From: Guadua angustifolia
Lineage: Eukaryota > Streptophyta > Magnoliopsida > Poales > Poaceae
Assembly (NCBI GenBank): GCA_036346375.1
Contig: CM070512.1
Span: forward strand, 39,850,466-39,914,465
Length of the DNA: 64,000 nucleotides
Reading direction: 5' to 3'
Positions 10,154 through 22,500 of the stretch are shown one piece after another. Position numbers and translations under genes: made by a program. The notes beneath the pieces were generated by a model. That model worked only from the letters and a program-made list of their open reading frames with translations. It was not told the origin of the DNA and did not search any database. How positions within the stretch are numbered: the first letter of the stretch is position 1; each line of letters begins with the position of its first letter.

Positions 10154-13100
10154 GGGGTTCAGGTCCGTGGTGTTGAATGTAGTGAGTAATTCTAGAATGA
10201 ACTAAAATTTTGCTGTATGAAAGTAGAAACATGGTTTAGGTTGAACCTTTAAAATGTGGCCCTAGGGCAATAACCTTAAAACTTGATGTAGAATGGTTAA
10301 ATAATTTAAAACTTGACACACTCTGATGCACAGTAGGAAAGGGATGGGTTATCGTTGCATTGTGTTACAATGCTTATTGTGTTATTGATACTATATTGAT
10401 GCTTGTGGTTATGTTAATTGTTAGTTTTGGTAAGGCTATGATGGTGTTTATTGCTATGCTTATGAAGTGTTGATTGTCTGGTGGGTCTTTTAGGATTTCT
10501 GTATCGAGGAGTTTCGGGTCTGTTGGGGACTCTTTGTCTTAGAAGGGTTCGGCCTTATTGTGTGGTTGTGGTTCTTTGGTCGGCGGTTTAGAGCCAGCAC
10601 CGAAGGAGACTTCTTGTGTTTCTGTCATAAATCGGAGAGTTGATGGAGTGCGTATGTGAACTTTGTCTTCCTTGGTCTTCTTGAATTTAAGACAAAGAAG
10701 AGAGCCTTGTGTTGCACCTTTTTGTTTGCTTTGCGGAGAAAATCATGGTTTCCTTCTGGTGTTGAACCTTCTTCCAGTTTAAAAGGAGTTATTGAGTTTT
10801 GTGAAATCTTAGGTCATGCGACCTCAAGATTTGGGGCTTTAAAGGAAAAGTTTTATTTGATTGACCCGCTTTTTCCTCCCGTGGATTTAGTTGTACAACT
10901 CCTTTCTTTCGTGGAATTTTGGGAGTTTGATGATGATTTGAGGATTGGTTGAATGACCAGGATTGAGTCCTGTCATTCTCTAACTTTTTGAGAGTTGAGC
11001 TATCTTGGAAGTTTCTGGTTGGGTTTTTCTGGAAAGGAAAGTGCGGCAATCAGAGTATATTGTGGGTTGGTTGAAGATCTCCTCTAGCAGATTAGTAGAA
11101 TGATTGTGTGGTTAGGGTGGTTGACCCTAAGTTTGATAGAGGGCAAGGATTATAGTGTTGGTTAGGGTGATCCACGGTTATAGTGGAGGATTGGTAATGG
11201 TGTGTGTGCGAAAGGCTAGTAGTGGTTATGATGTAGAAGAAATAACAAGTTGGGCTACGGAACTTGTTTAAATAAATTGATGGGGTTGCTTTGACTAGAG
11301 GTGTCCTCAGTGCTCGGAATGGGTTGATTAATGATAAGCTTCTACAAGGTGACGATAAAATGACCTGGAATGGAATTGGAGTTAAAATGCGAAGAATCAT
11401 TAGATGGAGTATGTGGGAGCTTGGTTTGCTGCTAGCAATGGATGGTCTTATAGCCATTTTGGACGATTTATATCTCGAGGAGATATTGTTTATTGAGGGA
11501 GACCTAAATAGTTTGATCTAGTGGTTGATCGTATTGCTAACAAATCAGAAGTATGGATGGCAGACGTTAAACCTACTGAAATTGCTTTGAGAAGGAAAAA
11601 CTTGAATGTAGTTTATGAAGTGGACTTTGATTTGGTAGGTTGATTATGGTTGGAGTTATAGCTTACTTTCCGTGATGAGTACCATGGGGAAGAATTGGTT
11701 AATGTTGGTGGTAACCTGTCCGAGGGTGATGTCTTTAGGTGAAAGGTTGGATTTATGATTAAAATCTATGGAATTGGATTGTCAGTGTAATCTGTTGGGT
11801 GTATGCCTTTAATAAGGCATTCTGTTGGTGTGCAATGGAGAATTTCTAGAATCGTTGCGTCTCGCCAAGTTGCGAAGATAGTGGATGAATGAAGATGAGG
11901 AAGAAAGAATGCTTAATCATGAATTGATGTGATGGTAGTTTGTGGATTTACTAAATGAAGGAAATAAATAGAGGTATGGAAAATATTGGAAGTTCTTGAA
12001 TGGGAATGATATTTGGGAATGGTCTAAAAGATAAAATCTTTAGTTGATGTTAAAAGTGGTTTTCGGTTAGAAAACGAAAATTTTTCCCTCTCTTTGGAGG
12101 CAAGTGTTGGTTGTGAGTGAAGAGATTTGGGTCCCAGAACAGGGTTTCTTTTTCGAGTTGTGTGGTTTGGGGCAAAGTTATGGGATGTGTTGTTTCTTAT
12201 TCGAATTTTCTTTGGTTTCGTGGTCGCTTCTGGAAAGATTTGTGCGATGTTTCTCGTCTAAGATGAGTTTCCCTTTCTCTTGAGAAAAAGGTTGGTGGTT
12301 GTGTGTATAGATGTTGGATTCGAAGATCGATTTTCAGTTTCTGAAATGTTGTTGGGGTTAGTATGAGATGTTTTGCTTTGGTAAAAACGAGCTGATTTTC
12401 TTTGATCATTGTGATCATGTTTGTAAAAGATTTAAGTGATGTTTGTTTTTAAGGTTGAATTCAAGTTGAGGAAAGTGGTTAGCTTTGTTAAATAAGGCGA
12501 GATTCCCTTTGTTCTCTAGTGTGATATAAGAAAAAATGTTGAGTAGTGAGTTTTTGGTGGAGTATAGTAGAAGATTATACTCTTTAATTTATTTCCGAGT
12601 AAAGGTGGATAGTAAATGGATCTAGAGTGGAGAGCATTGAAGGGTGTGGCATGTTTTGATCCAAATCCTTTGTGGGAGGATTAATTGATTTTGTTGTCTC
12701 TTGCTCGTGTGTGATTATTTTGTTGGTGGACTGTTTAGAACCGGTTGGCGAATGCCTTGGTCTAAATGTGTTGGCAACCTTGGTTTCCTGGGTTGGAATC
12801 AATATTTCAGTTATGAATTGTTTCTTTAAGTGGTTGTCTCAATGTGCGAGAAAGGTATGAAAGAAGGTGGAATATGATTTTGGTACTGTGATGGAAAGGG
12901 GATTTTTGCCGTGATGGGCGATTCGTTTCGATAGTAAGGAATGACATTGACTCTTTTGTTCCAAGGACAATCGTCTGCAAAAGATAAAGATTTATGTTTT
13001 GTGTCCTGCAGGGTTCCGGTGTTAAATGGTTGGAAATGGTGATATGTTCAGCATTGATTGGATGCTTAATAGAGTGTTGTGACTCGTGTTATTCCTGTCA

Positions 13101-13706
13101 TCACGAGTTGGTTGATCTGCGGTGTGGAGTTTTTAGAGAGGAGATTTAAGTTGGGTGAGTGAAATTGAGTAGAGAAATGAGAATTTAGTTGGGAGTTAGT
13201 GTTATGATCTTCCGGGAAGGATCGTTGGTTGATTGGAGGTTGTATATTGAAGCGTTAAAGAAGAGTTGTCTGAGTTGTCAGACTGTTTATGAGCGGTATG
13301 ATTTAGGGATTGGCTGATCGCTTGGATCCATTAGAGTTTTCGTGTGGGAGATGTGAATTCTCCAATTGAGTTAGTGCTTGTGGGATTCTGGTTTAAAAAC
13401 CATTTGGAGGTGAGAGCATAAAGTAGATTTGGTTTAGCCTTGGTCTTTGAGTAAGACCTAGTCTTGGTTTTGTGCCATGTCAATTTAAAGAGGTAAAGTG
13501 AGTGTTGATTTGAAAAGAGATGGAATGAGTAAAGTTACTTGCTTCTTTTGTTGGGAAGAGAAGTGGATTGAATTTTGGAGTTCCTCTTACGTGAGAGATA
13601 CCCGGATTTGTTGTTTCGAGTATCATTGTTTTGTATTTTGTTTCGTTGTTATTGATGGTGTTCTTGTTGCGGTCGAATTCGAGGTGAATTCTTTTGAGGG
13701 GAAGAG
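10154..13706 (+). pseudogene. E2 internal domain, decayed gag-pol
   Basis: No reading frame here can be tied to intact Gag, protease, RT or integrase. The plus strand is rich in G and T. Near 13595-13612 the sequence reads RYPDLL, which resembles the end of Tekay chromodomains. The last bases before the 3' LTR (CGAATTCGAGGTGAATTC, then TTTTGAGGGGAAGAG) match the usual end of this lineage. I infer a deleted, decayed gag-pol; a conserved noncoding LARD-type domain is the alternative. Confidence 0.5.
13690..13706 (+). other. E2 polypurine tract
   Basis: TCTTTTGAGGGGAAGAG sits directly before the 3' LTR start (TGTATATCGC). A purine run in this place primes plus-strand DNA synthesis in LTR retrotransposons. 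Confidence 0.8.
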
Positions 13707-16700
13707 TGTATATCGCATGTTTTGGCTAGGGTTTTGGCGGTGTTGTTTTCGTTTTCTTAAGTGTTCGGAGTTATCTGGGTGGGAGATAAGTTGTGTTGTC
13801 GCGAAATTTCCAGATGTTTTTAAAAGTTGGACTTTGGTTTTGGAGGGGGGTTTTTTTTAGGAAATTTTTCCCTTCCTCACCTAATCTCTCTCCTCTCATT
13901 TTGTGGTTGTCATCCTTCCCTTGGTCAAGATATTTTTGTTTCTTCCAGCGTCCCTGTCGACTCCCTCCCACTCTCCTTCTGGATGGCGCCCGGCCAGCCG
14001 ACTCCCCCTGCGCCCCATCCCGCCGACTCCACTGCACCTCCTGCTCCTGCAAGGCCGAGAGCCATCAGCGTCCTCCCAAATAGCTCCCGCCCCATCTTGT
14101 TGCCGCCGTCGCTCATTTCCCCCCAGCTCGATGCTGCTGCTCTTCCTTGCGGTTCCTCCTGCTTTTCCTCCGAGTGAGTAAAAGCAAGCAGTAGATGAAC
14201 CCCAGTAGAAGCAGCAAGTGCAGCAAGCATTAGCAAGCAGCAGCGCAGAGGCGGCCAGAAGAAAGTGCAACCAAGAAGCAAGAAGACCGACGGCTTTGGC
14301 TGCTCGGCACGACTGGTGGCGGTGAGCTGCCCTCCGGCAGCAAGACGTCCTCAAGCAGCCGCCTCGACTCCATCTCCCTTCTTCCATGGCTCCATGAGGA
14401 GGTCTTTGAGGTATATTCTTCTTGGGGTCCAACTTGCATGCCAAGTGTTTGTGCAAATGCCTAGCTAGAATCCAGAGTTCTATGGTGTAGCACAATGTGC
14501 GTTTTGCCATGATGACTGGAAGGGATCTTCTAGTACGTAATCATGTTTGAACTAAGTATGATCATTCTAGCAGTGTTAGATATCTAAAAGGATAGCAACA
14601 TGAATTGTTGTCTTTGTAAGTTCTCGATATGATAGTTCTTGGATGGTAACTAATGAAGTGTTGATTGGAAGTAGTGATTTAATGGCGAGAGTGTTGCCAC
14701 CAACTACTCATATGTCACCTAAATGACCTTGCCGGTTCGGTAATGCCGGAGAAAGTTACTAACTTTGGGAGTTTTGAAATTCTCACTTTCTGTTTTGATA
14801 TTTTTTTAAAAAGAATGTTCGTAGTACCACATTTAAATGTGAGAAACTCCTAAAATTTGTATGAGTTGAGTATAAAGAGTGAAAACTCTGCATTTGCTAG
14901 TGAGTTGCTTTTATTAAAACCATCTATATTATTATCTCTGGCTGCTTGCTTCTTTATTGTTCTATTGAGAATCGTAACGATTAATATAGATATCATCAAT
15001 TGTGAACTGAGCTATGTTCGGGTTATGCATATTACTTGAATTTTTGTGTATTCGCAGGCATCTAAGTGGTGAGGTGTTCAGGTTGTCTCATCCTTTGTAT
15101 GCGATCCAAAAGCTTAACCTCCTAAGGAATGTGATTAGTGTATATATATATATAAGTGTGTATACATATATATATATATATGGCTGGGTAAATGAATTTC
15201 TGTTGACCGATGATGTTAGAATCTTGTATTATTGAGATAGGGAGTAATGCTGATCACTAGAGTTTTATTGCCATCTTAGTGGCATTATTCACATGAGGAA
15301 TGGATTTTGAGTATTGTTATTTTCTCTAGGGTCGGAGGTCTCTAATACCGCAAATCGGACGTCAGTTATCACCGAGGTTAAAGGCAAGTGGAACCCCTAG
15401 AGTGTTATTAGGGTGTTAAATGCTTTGTTTGCGATAAGATTATGAAATTTCTAATGATGTGGTTATGTTTAATAGCATATCTAGAAGTTGTTTTTAGTAT
15501 GGTGATGAAGATAGATGAATGTTAGCAAAATGGTAAGTAAGTTATTCAATTCCCATTTATTGTATTGCATTACGAATTTTATGAATGAGTATGGTTATGT
15601 TGATGCAAGTAACAAAATGATGAATGCGATTAAATGATAACGTGTGTGTTTATGTTCAGGTTGGCTGTGCTTATAAACATGTGTATGACCGATGTGGAGT
15701 TGAAATAGGATGAAACGGGTAGATCATTCATGTCATTTGCATTTTTTGCATTCATTACGTAAGAGGCGACCCATGTTGATGTGGGCCTCTCAGACTCACA
15801 CGTAATGAGTACAAAAGTCCTACTCGTAGTCCCATCCACGGATGGGAGCGAGTCAAGAAGCGTAGGCCCCGCCACGGATGGTTGGGATTGAGGGTGCACA
15901 CCGACGGTGTGCACTCACCATACCGGTATACGCTATGACAATGTGCATTATGAGCATGCATGGTGCATTCATTTTATGATTCATGAGGAAAAGAATGAGA
16001 ACATAAAAGCATTGCATTGTGTGTTGCATTTGGTAAATGTTAAATGATAAGAATGGAAATGACAGGTTGAGTATTGAGTCGTGGAATCATCCTGAAATGA
16101 TTGTTGAGGCATGAGTAAGGTTTATTTATGTTTTCGAGTTGGATGTGGTAAGTAGGGTTAGTTTCTGTTTCTTTAACTGGATGATTTCAATTAAGTATTG
16201 GTTATGTCAAAAGATGAAATAGTTGTGCTCTTATGTTTGGTTGTATATGAATTCAAACCGTTTCTTTTATTTACGGATATCAATTAAAGAAACTTTTACT
16301 TTATGTCTTGAAGCATTTATATTCTAGTCGAATTCATTACTTTCCATACTTGATTGCACTTTGCTGAGTCTTGGACTCACGCTTGTTTGTTTTCTTGTTT
16401 TAGGTACTTTGAAGCTGGCTCGTTGGGTTGGGAGTAGTAACACGTACACGACTTCGGTCTCCAACAATCTACTTAATCGATTCGTTAAGTTGGATGTAAT
16501 TAATGCGGTTGTAATGTGTTGTCCGTCGTGGTGGTGTTTATTAAATGTGTTGGATGTGCGATTGATTAGCTAAGGACCTGCTAGAATGATATTATGACTA
16601 CTATTGTTCTTTTGTCTGCTGAGTGGATGTCCATAGTTTTAGAGGAGGTGCTGCCGAATTTTTTGGTGAAATCGGGAGTTTGTAGCATTCTGGACTCCGT

Positions 16701-16719
16701 AGGAAGTCGGGGTGTTACA
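13707..16719 (+). repeat. E2 3' LTR (3013 bp)
   Basis: It is the partner of 7070-10139, beginning TGTATATCGCATG and ending GGGGTGTTACA. It is collinear with the 5' LTR throughout, with scattered small indels. ATTTT follows at 16720-16724. Confidence 0.9.
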
Positions 16720-16724
16720 ATTTT
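16720..16724. other. Target-site duplication of E2, right copy (ATTTT)
   Basis: It matches 7065-7069. Together they place the insertion inside the E1 internal domain. Confidence 0.85.
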
Positions 16725-17003
16725 GTTCTTCCTAATCTTTTTATTGAGTGTGCAATCAAGGGGGAGAACAAATTTTATTGAATAAGCAATGAGGATCTTT
16801 TAAGCACCTTTTTGGGATTAATGACAAAAGGGGGAGAATTTATGGATTTATCAATTGTCCCCTAATCGATTGACAAAAAGGGATAATTTGTAAGTTTGAT
16901 CTCTTATTGTTTCTTCATGCTTGTTTTAATGCTAAATATCTTAATATTGTCATTTGGTGCAATGGATAATAGGTTTGTCATAAATCACCAAAAAGGGGGA
17001 GAT
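16725..17003 (+). mobile_element. E1 internal domain resumed, with several polypurine-like tracts
   Basis: This is the continuation of E1 after E2. It contains AAGGGGGAGAAC (near 16759), AAAGGGGGAGAATT (near 16828), an AAAAAGGGATAA variant (near 16876), and the tract proper, AAAAAGGGGGAGAT, at 16990-17003 abutting the 3' LTR. Repeated PPT-like motifs upstream of the 3' LTR are described as a hallmark of Sireviruses. Confidence 0.75.
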
Positions 17004-19578
17004 TGAAAGTGCATCTAGGCACTTATGTTATTTTGGTGATTAATGACAAACGCATATAATGACAATCTATGTAATTGAGTAAATGCTTAACTTAGTGCTT
17101 AACAAATGACAAACCTCTAATATGATTATATTGCTATGAGACTAACATGTTATTGCCTAGTTGAGTATCAGTCTCATCTATTTAGAGGAAAATCAAGTGG
17201 GATGGTTAAGCAAAGAAAAGGTATGCAATTTTGATATTTCTTCTATATTTGTTATTGCATTCCTTTTGTGCAAATGCATAGTGAACTCCAAGTAGCATGT
17301 TGATTATATATATGCACATTGGTTCATGTCATATTTATTTGTGGATATATATTCATTTGAGTTCATTATGTGCTTTGTTTTTAGTATGCATGTATTAACT
17401 AGAGTTAAACTTCACATTGCAATAGATTGACTTGGTGCATGAATGTTTTAGTTGTGTATCTTCTCATGCACCTCCCTTAGTGAAGTTTAATCTAGAGTTG
17501 GATCACATATTTACTCTTGTTCCATATAGTATTTGCACATGTACAATTTGTGTATATTCTATCATGTGCTTCATTTAAATAAAGACTGTGATCCTTGCCA
17601 TGATTTAATTGATTCAACATATCGGCAATTATCTCTCTAGTGCATATAGATTAATTACATATTCATCATGATGCACTTAGTAGAGAACTTTTCTTATGTC
17701 AAGTGTTTCTATTTATGTTGTGCTTCTTTATATGAAACATTTGTGGTAATTAACAACTCACAAATATCAATTTATTCATATCTATTGAGCTTTTGGGACT
17801 AATGTCTTTCATGAGTGGTTTGGAAAGAATTAGGTCCCGTATGTGTATGATGACCAAGGTATCTTGGAGGATGATCGTTAAGCAAGGTCAACAAGACGGC
17901 GGTGTCACCAAGAGTTGAGGACTAAGTCAAGATCGACTTGGCGTCGAGATCGTCGGAGAGGATGATCAAGTCAAGGTTGATAGGACGAGAGTCTCATGAG
18001 GTGAATCGAGTCAAGTTGGACAAGGCGAAGATGTCATCAATTATATGGTGAAGGTCTTCATGCACCGCATTGAGAAAGAAGACGGCAAGTGATTATTTCT
18101 AGACTTGTATTATCTTTGATTTAATTTGAGTCTAAGGATTGTCGTACTATTAAGAGGGATGCGACGTTGAATGACTTTTATATGTGTCAAGTGCTCAAGT
18201 GATTCATCCTTGTGAAACTTAGAGAGAGAGTGGTGTTGGTGGTGCCGAAAAGTGATAATTGTAGGTCTCTCTTGGATTTTTTGTGAAATCTTGATTTATC
18301 CTTTGAGATTTGGGTAGTGAGACCTTGTTAGTTGTGTAGCCCTTGTTCTTAGCTTTCAATAGAGTCTAAAATCACTTAAATCGGAATCCGGAGTCAAAAG
18401 TTATGCTCGTTTTCGTCGGGCTGCTCAGTCCAATCCAGAGTATCCGGGGTTAAGTTCGGAGTATCCGGGTTGGTACTCTTGGTTTGGTCAATCTGGAGTA
18501 TCCGGGTGAGTTCAGAGTATCCGGGTTGTCCAGAGTATCCGGGGTTAAGTCCGGAGTATCCGGACTTTGCGCAGTTCAAACGGCTAGTTTTTTGGGGACA
18601 TCTATTTAACGCCCCCTCCTTCCCATTTGAAAAGTGGCCGTTATTCCACTGGTTTGAGGTGCTATCCTCTTTTTCTTGAGCCCCCTAAACACATGTTTAC
18701 CCTTAGATCTAAGTGATCCCCTTTGTGAGAAGGGTAGGGAAGAGTTTGAGGAGTGAGGTGTTAGATTATGTGTGATTTGAGTTGTTGAGCACTTGATTTC
18801 ATCTCCAAGCTTGTTCTTCGTGAGCATTTGTTACTTTTGGAGGTTGAGGACTCCTAGACAGCTAGGAGGTCGCCTACGAGCCACCGGAGCTTTGTGTGGT
18901 TGGCCGTAGGAAGTTTGTGTAGGCTGGATTCCGCCTTCGCAAGGGAAGGAATCAAAGAAGTGAAGACCGGCAAGTGCATTTGTGCAACACCGGGAGGAAG
19001 AGGGTTGAAAAAGACCCCAGCTCAAGCGTCAACGGAGTTGAAACCGGTGAGTGCATTTGTGCAACACCGGGAGTAAGAGGGTTGAAAGAGACCCCGACTC
19101 AAGTGTGACCGAGCCGCCTCAACGGAGACGTAGGATCCCCTCAAGGATCCGAACTTCGGGTGAAAAATCATTCTCTATTTGCTTACTTCTTATTCTTGCT
19201 AGAGTATTTGATTTGAATATTGAAATTGCCGATCTACTTTTCTATTAAGTTTTCCGCTAGATCTCTACTTGTTCCAAGTACCTGGTAGTGTTTAGAATCT
19301 TTGTATTCAAGTAGTTTGATTAAAAGTTGAAGAGATTAAAGATTTCATCTCGAGGTGCCCAACCCGGACATTCCGGATAATTGACCCCTAATAGTCCGGA
19401 TATACCGGAGTATCCGGAGTAAAAGCTCGGAGAGTCCGGAAATACCAGAGTGTCCGGATCAAAGCTCGGATAGTCTGGACTGATACCATCGGGATTGTTT
19501 TATTCCGCTGCGATTTAGTTTTAAACTTTTAAATTCACCTATTCACCCTCCCTCTAGGCGACATCCTTTGTCCTTTCA
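17004..19578 (+). repeat. E1 3' LTR (2575 bp)
   Basis: The LTR runs from TGAAAGTGCATCTAGGC to GTCCTTTCA; TGAAAG and CTTTCA are inverted ends. Its last 1510 bp pair with 1-1424. The next bases, CAGAT, are the expected target duplication, but the left copy lies outside the window. There is no coding potential. Confidence 0.9.
18967..19120. repeat. 77-bp tandem duplication private to E1 3' LTR
   Basis: CCGGCAAGTGCATTTGTGC at 18967 recurs as CCGGTGAGTGCATTTGTGC at 19044, a 77-bp offset. The 5' LTR (near 890-950) has one copy. The duplication arose after integration, or the 5' LTR lost a copy. Confidence 0.85.
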
Positions 19579-19921
19579 CAGATTTTTTTCCTCATAGCGC
19601 GGCATCGCGCGCAACTCAACCTAGTATTTTGAACAAATCCTCTTTTCTTTTGCCATCGACGGTCACGGCCCATTCAGCTACCTCCGGGAGGATTGGCCCA
19701 AACCTTGGCCCAAATGGTGTTTGTGTATATAGCCTCTCACCTTTCTGGCTAAAAATGTTTACATTGTTACGATTCTATCACTCTCCGACATTCTCAGTTA
19801 CAGGATGATTAATAAACAGTACAGGATGATTAACGATGGAGAATGCGTCCGTAAAAAGACATGTACCATAGTCTTCGGAGTAAACAGAAAATCACAAACC
19901 ACCGTAACTCTCTGTTTCTCA

Positions 19922-20159
19922 TCCTCCGGTCATAAATAGTCATCCTTTTGGACATCGACACAGTGTTTAAAACACAGTTTTAACTACTAATTTTTATTAT
20001 AATATATTTATAAAACCAATAAAATTGTAATAATATAAAAACACTTTTTGAGACAAATCTACGCATATGATTTTTATGTATTCAATTTAAATATTTAAAA
20101 GATATTGACACTACATCTATATACAAAACATTAACTATTTATAACGGGATGAACTAGTA
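19922..20159. mobile_element. Stowaway-like MITE, diverged
   Basis: The left end, CTCCGGTCATAAATAGTCATCC, and the right end, ACTATTTATAACGGGATGA, are imperfect inverted repeats. The inside resembles the grass Tc1/mariner MITE family marked by CCTTTTGGACA, TTATTATAATATATTTA and GAGACAAATCTACGCATA. It is non-coding, and its ends are decayed. Confidence 0.65.
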
Positions 20160-20169
20160 CTTAGATAAG

Positions 20170-20495
20170 TTGCTGTACACAACAATTGTGGAAATAGTAG
20201 CAGTTTTATGTGAACTCCTGAATTCCAATTTCGACCGAATTTGTCACAATTTAATCTTCTGGTTCACTAAAAACATTTTTAATGTTTTAGGTCAGCTGCT
20301 TGGAGTGCAAAAGTCAGCACCAAATCTCTTTGTCAACATCTCACGCAATCACATGCACCGTAAGCTAGTCGCTTCTTACTTCAATTTTACAAAAGGGTGC
20401 AGAAAACATAAACAATTCTTCTACAATCCCTATGAAAATGGCACGTTCCAAACTGGGTTGCAGAGTAAGGTCCTAGGTATAGTTTGTTACGGCGT
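20170..20495. other. Intergenic, nothing recognised
   Basis: A 113-codon open frame occurs on the plus strand, but it shows no domain, codon bias or neighbouring gene signal, and its last codons run into the MITE. I see no gene here. Confidence 0.5.
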
Positions 20496-20497
20496 TA

Positions 20498-20686
20498 CTC
20501 CCTCCGTTTAAAAATACATCACGTTTTGTCATGTGAATATAGTATCACTTTATTTGTCATGAAATTTTTTGCAAATTTAATAATTATATATTTATATGAA
20601 CATATCCGTATAAAAACAATAGTCAAAGTTGTATATTAAAGACCGTATTAATGTCCAAAACATTATATATTTTTGAACAGAGAAAG
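20498..20686. mobile_element. Stowaway MITE (189 bp)
   Basis: The terminal repeats are CTCCCTCCGTTTAAAAATA and, on the opposite strand, CTTTCTCTGTTCAAAAATA. TA flanks both sides (20496-20497 and 20687-20688), the duplication made by Tc1/mariner transposases. It is non-coding. Confidence 0.8.
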
Positions 20687-20688
20687 TA

Positions 20689-21828
20689 TCAGAAAACCAC
20701 TTAACTAGCGAGATCGGCGCTGCAAAGAAGAAGAGAGGCATCCTGTGACTTGGTTTCAATTCAAGTAAGAGCTCTTTCCAGATAGATTTTACACTTGATT
20801 CTAGAAAACGATAGATTTTCCACTTTTATTAATCTGTTCTAAAATGACGTATTAAGAATGTGAAAGATTGTTAAATCAGAGCATCATTAGGGCCACTAAT
20901 TAAGTCACTATGGGATGGGCCGAATTGTCTAACATATGTTAACAGTTCAAAATTGTCAAAAAAAAATTCTCTTTTTTGTTACTCTTTACATAGAATGAAT
21001 GTGAACTTGAAATTTTATACACTATGATTGCACGAAAAAACTAGATCTTATACAATACATTCCCTTTCCAAGAACCGTTTTCTCTTTACTCCATATAGCA
21101 GTCGACTGGAGTGCTTAATTTCCCACAAGTTATAAAGCAGCCTGAATTAAATCCTACCAAGTTAATCTCCAAAAGTTCCTTGTAACTCAAATGAAATTTA
21201 TCATAGCACAATCGAGTAAAAACTTTTTACTCGAATTAGTATAAATTCTTTTAACATAACTAAATTCCACAGATAAAAATGAACAAACCCTAAGATTACA
21301 AAACGATCAGTGTCGACCCGGAAAAATTGTACAGCACAATATGAAATATATCTACATAACATGTCCCATAAATGAATACCTTTTAGCCCTCATGAAAGGC
21401 ATGAATTTAGTAGGATTTTCATAGGAATCGGGAAAAAATTCCCGTATTTCAAACAGGGGCTTCCTACACGGAAGCAGATGTCTAAATCTGGGGGGAAAAT
21501 ACAACTTTTTCACCCACTTTATACCAAAAGTTTGGTAAAATTTATAGAAACAAAAGTAGTACTCCTAGCAACCTTTAATCTTTCTGATATAGTATTAGAA
21601 GAAATCAATTGGATCGTGGGCCTCAAAATCTGGAAATTACAACCATTAGCCTTTTCAGGACCACACAACAAATCATTGTCTTCCATCGAAGTTGCACTGA
21701 TGCACAACATGTGCTCACATTTTGATATCAGTTAAAAGCAAAAAGGTTAGTAGTAGAAGCACATTCGATGGGTAAGTTGTGTTGTTTTTATGTAAAGGCT
21801 TGATAAATATTTTCGATGTATATATATC

Positions 21829-21830
<2 letters not shown>
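20689..21830. other. Intergenic, nothing recognised
   Basis: AT-rich sequence with only short chance ORFs (for example 85 codons at 21478). No repeat ends, RNA gene or conserved motif was recognised. Confidence 0.5.
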
Positions 21831-21860
<30 letters not shown>

Positions 21861-21873
21861 TGTATGTATGTAT
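21831..21873. repeat. (TATG)n microsatellite
   Basis: TATG tetranucleotides repeat about ten times directly against the left end of the next MITE, which obscures that element's target duplication. Confidence 0.95.
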
Positions 21874-21874
21874 A

Positions 21875-22176
21875 GCAACATATCCTGTGCACATAGGGCT
21901 TTCCGTGTACACTTGTGCACACCAACTAATAAAATTTATAAAAATTCTAAAAATTGTAGATATACTTCATAGATTTCTCTACCTATGTATAAAATTGTAG
22001 GTTCAAATTCATTACATATCAAGAGTTACAAAAAAGAGAAAATTCTGACAAGTTTTTCCAAATTTTTCATGACTTTTATTAGTCATCTATGAAGTATATC
22101 TACAATTTTTCATGACTTTTATTAGTTGGTGTGCACGTTGTGTACATAGGAAGCCTGTGTGCATAGGATATGTTGC
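21875..22176. mobile_element. MITE with about 60-bp inverted ends (302 bp)
   Basis: GCAACATATCCTGTGCACA at the left pairs with TGTGCATAGGATATGTTGC at the right. The match continues through CACACCAACTAATAAAA over about 60 bp with few mismatches. Inner segments (ATCTATGAAGTATATCTACA) also pair. The flanking nonamers GTATGTATA and TTATATATA are similar, which would suit a Mutator-like origin, but the microsatellite makes this unsure. Confidence 0.75.
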
Positions 22177-22264
22177 TTATATATAAAGAGAGAGAGAGAG
22201 AATAATAAGTAGCACAAAAAAGTAGGTTCTTTGCACAAATTCATGCAACACAGAAGTGCATTTA

Positions 22265-22500
22265 GGATGTGTTTGGTTAGTTGAACGAGGTTTGAATGGG
22301 ATAGAATGATCCTGTACCATTTGATTCCATTATTTTGGGTGAATAGAATGGTTCAACATCTATACAGAATATTTCTTAAATTTGTATCCTGCCATCCAAG
22401 ACGGGATGGTTCCATTCAAACAACCAAACGTATAGATGATATTTTTCTTAAACCATCTCATATATATACCACTTGATATAAACAACCAAACACACTCTAG
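22265..22500. mobile_element. MITE-like element with GTGTTTGGTT ends
   Basis: GGATGTGTTTGGTTAGTT at the left and AACAACCAAACACACTCTAG at the right are inverted. TTA occurs at both outer edges, but the ends are offset by about three bases. Grass Tourist and hAT MITEs often end in (G)TGTGTTTGGTT. The family is unresolved. Confidence 0.5.

Larger units (their letters stand above)
7070..16719 (+). mobile_element. E2: internally degenerate Tekay/Del-like Ty3-gypsy element nested in E1
   Basis: This is a complete LTR-to-LTR element of about 9.65 kb. The LTR ends are TGTAATAC and GGTGTTACA. The 5' LTR is followed by a TGGTATCAGAGC primer site, a polypurine tract precedes the 3' LTR, and 5-bp duplications flank it. 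The 3-kb LTRs, TGTAA/TTACA termini and GAATTCTTTTGAGGGGAAGAG-type end are usual for grass Tekay (Del) chromoviruses such as the RIRE3/RIRE8 group. The 3.57-kb internal domain has no intact gag or pol, so the element is non-autonomous now. The lineage rests on structure and a short chromodomain remnant. Confidence 0.85.
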
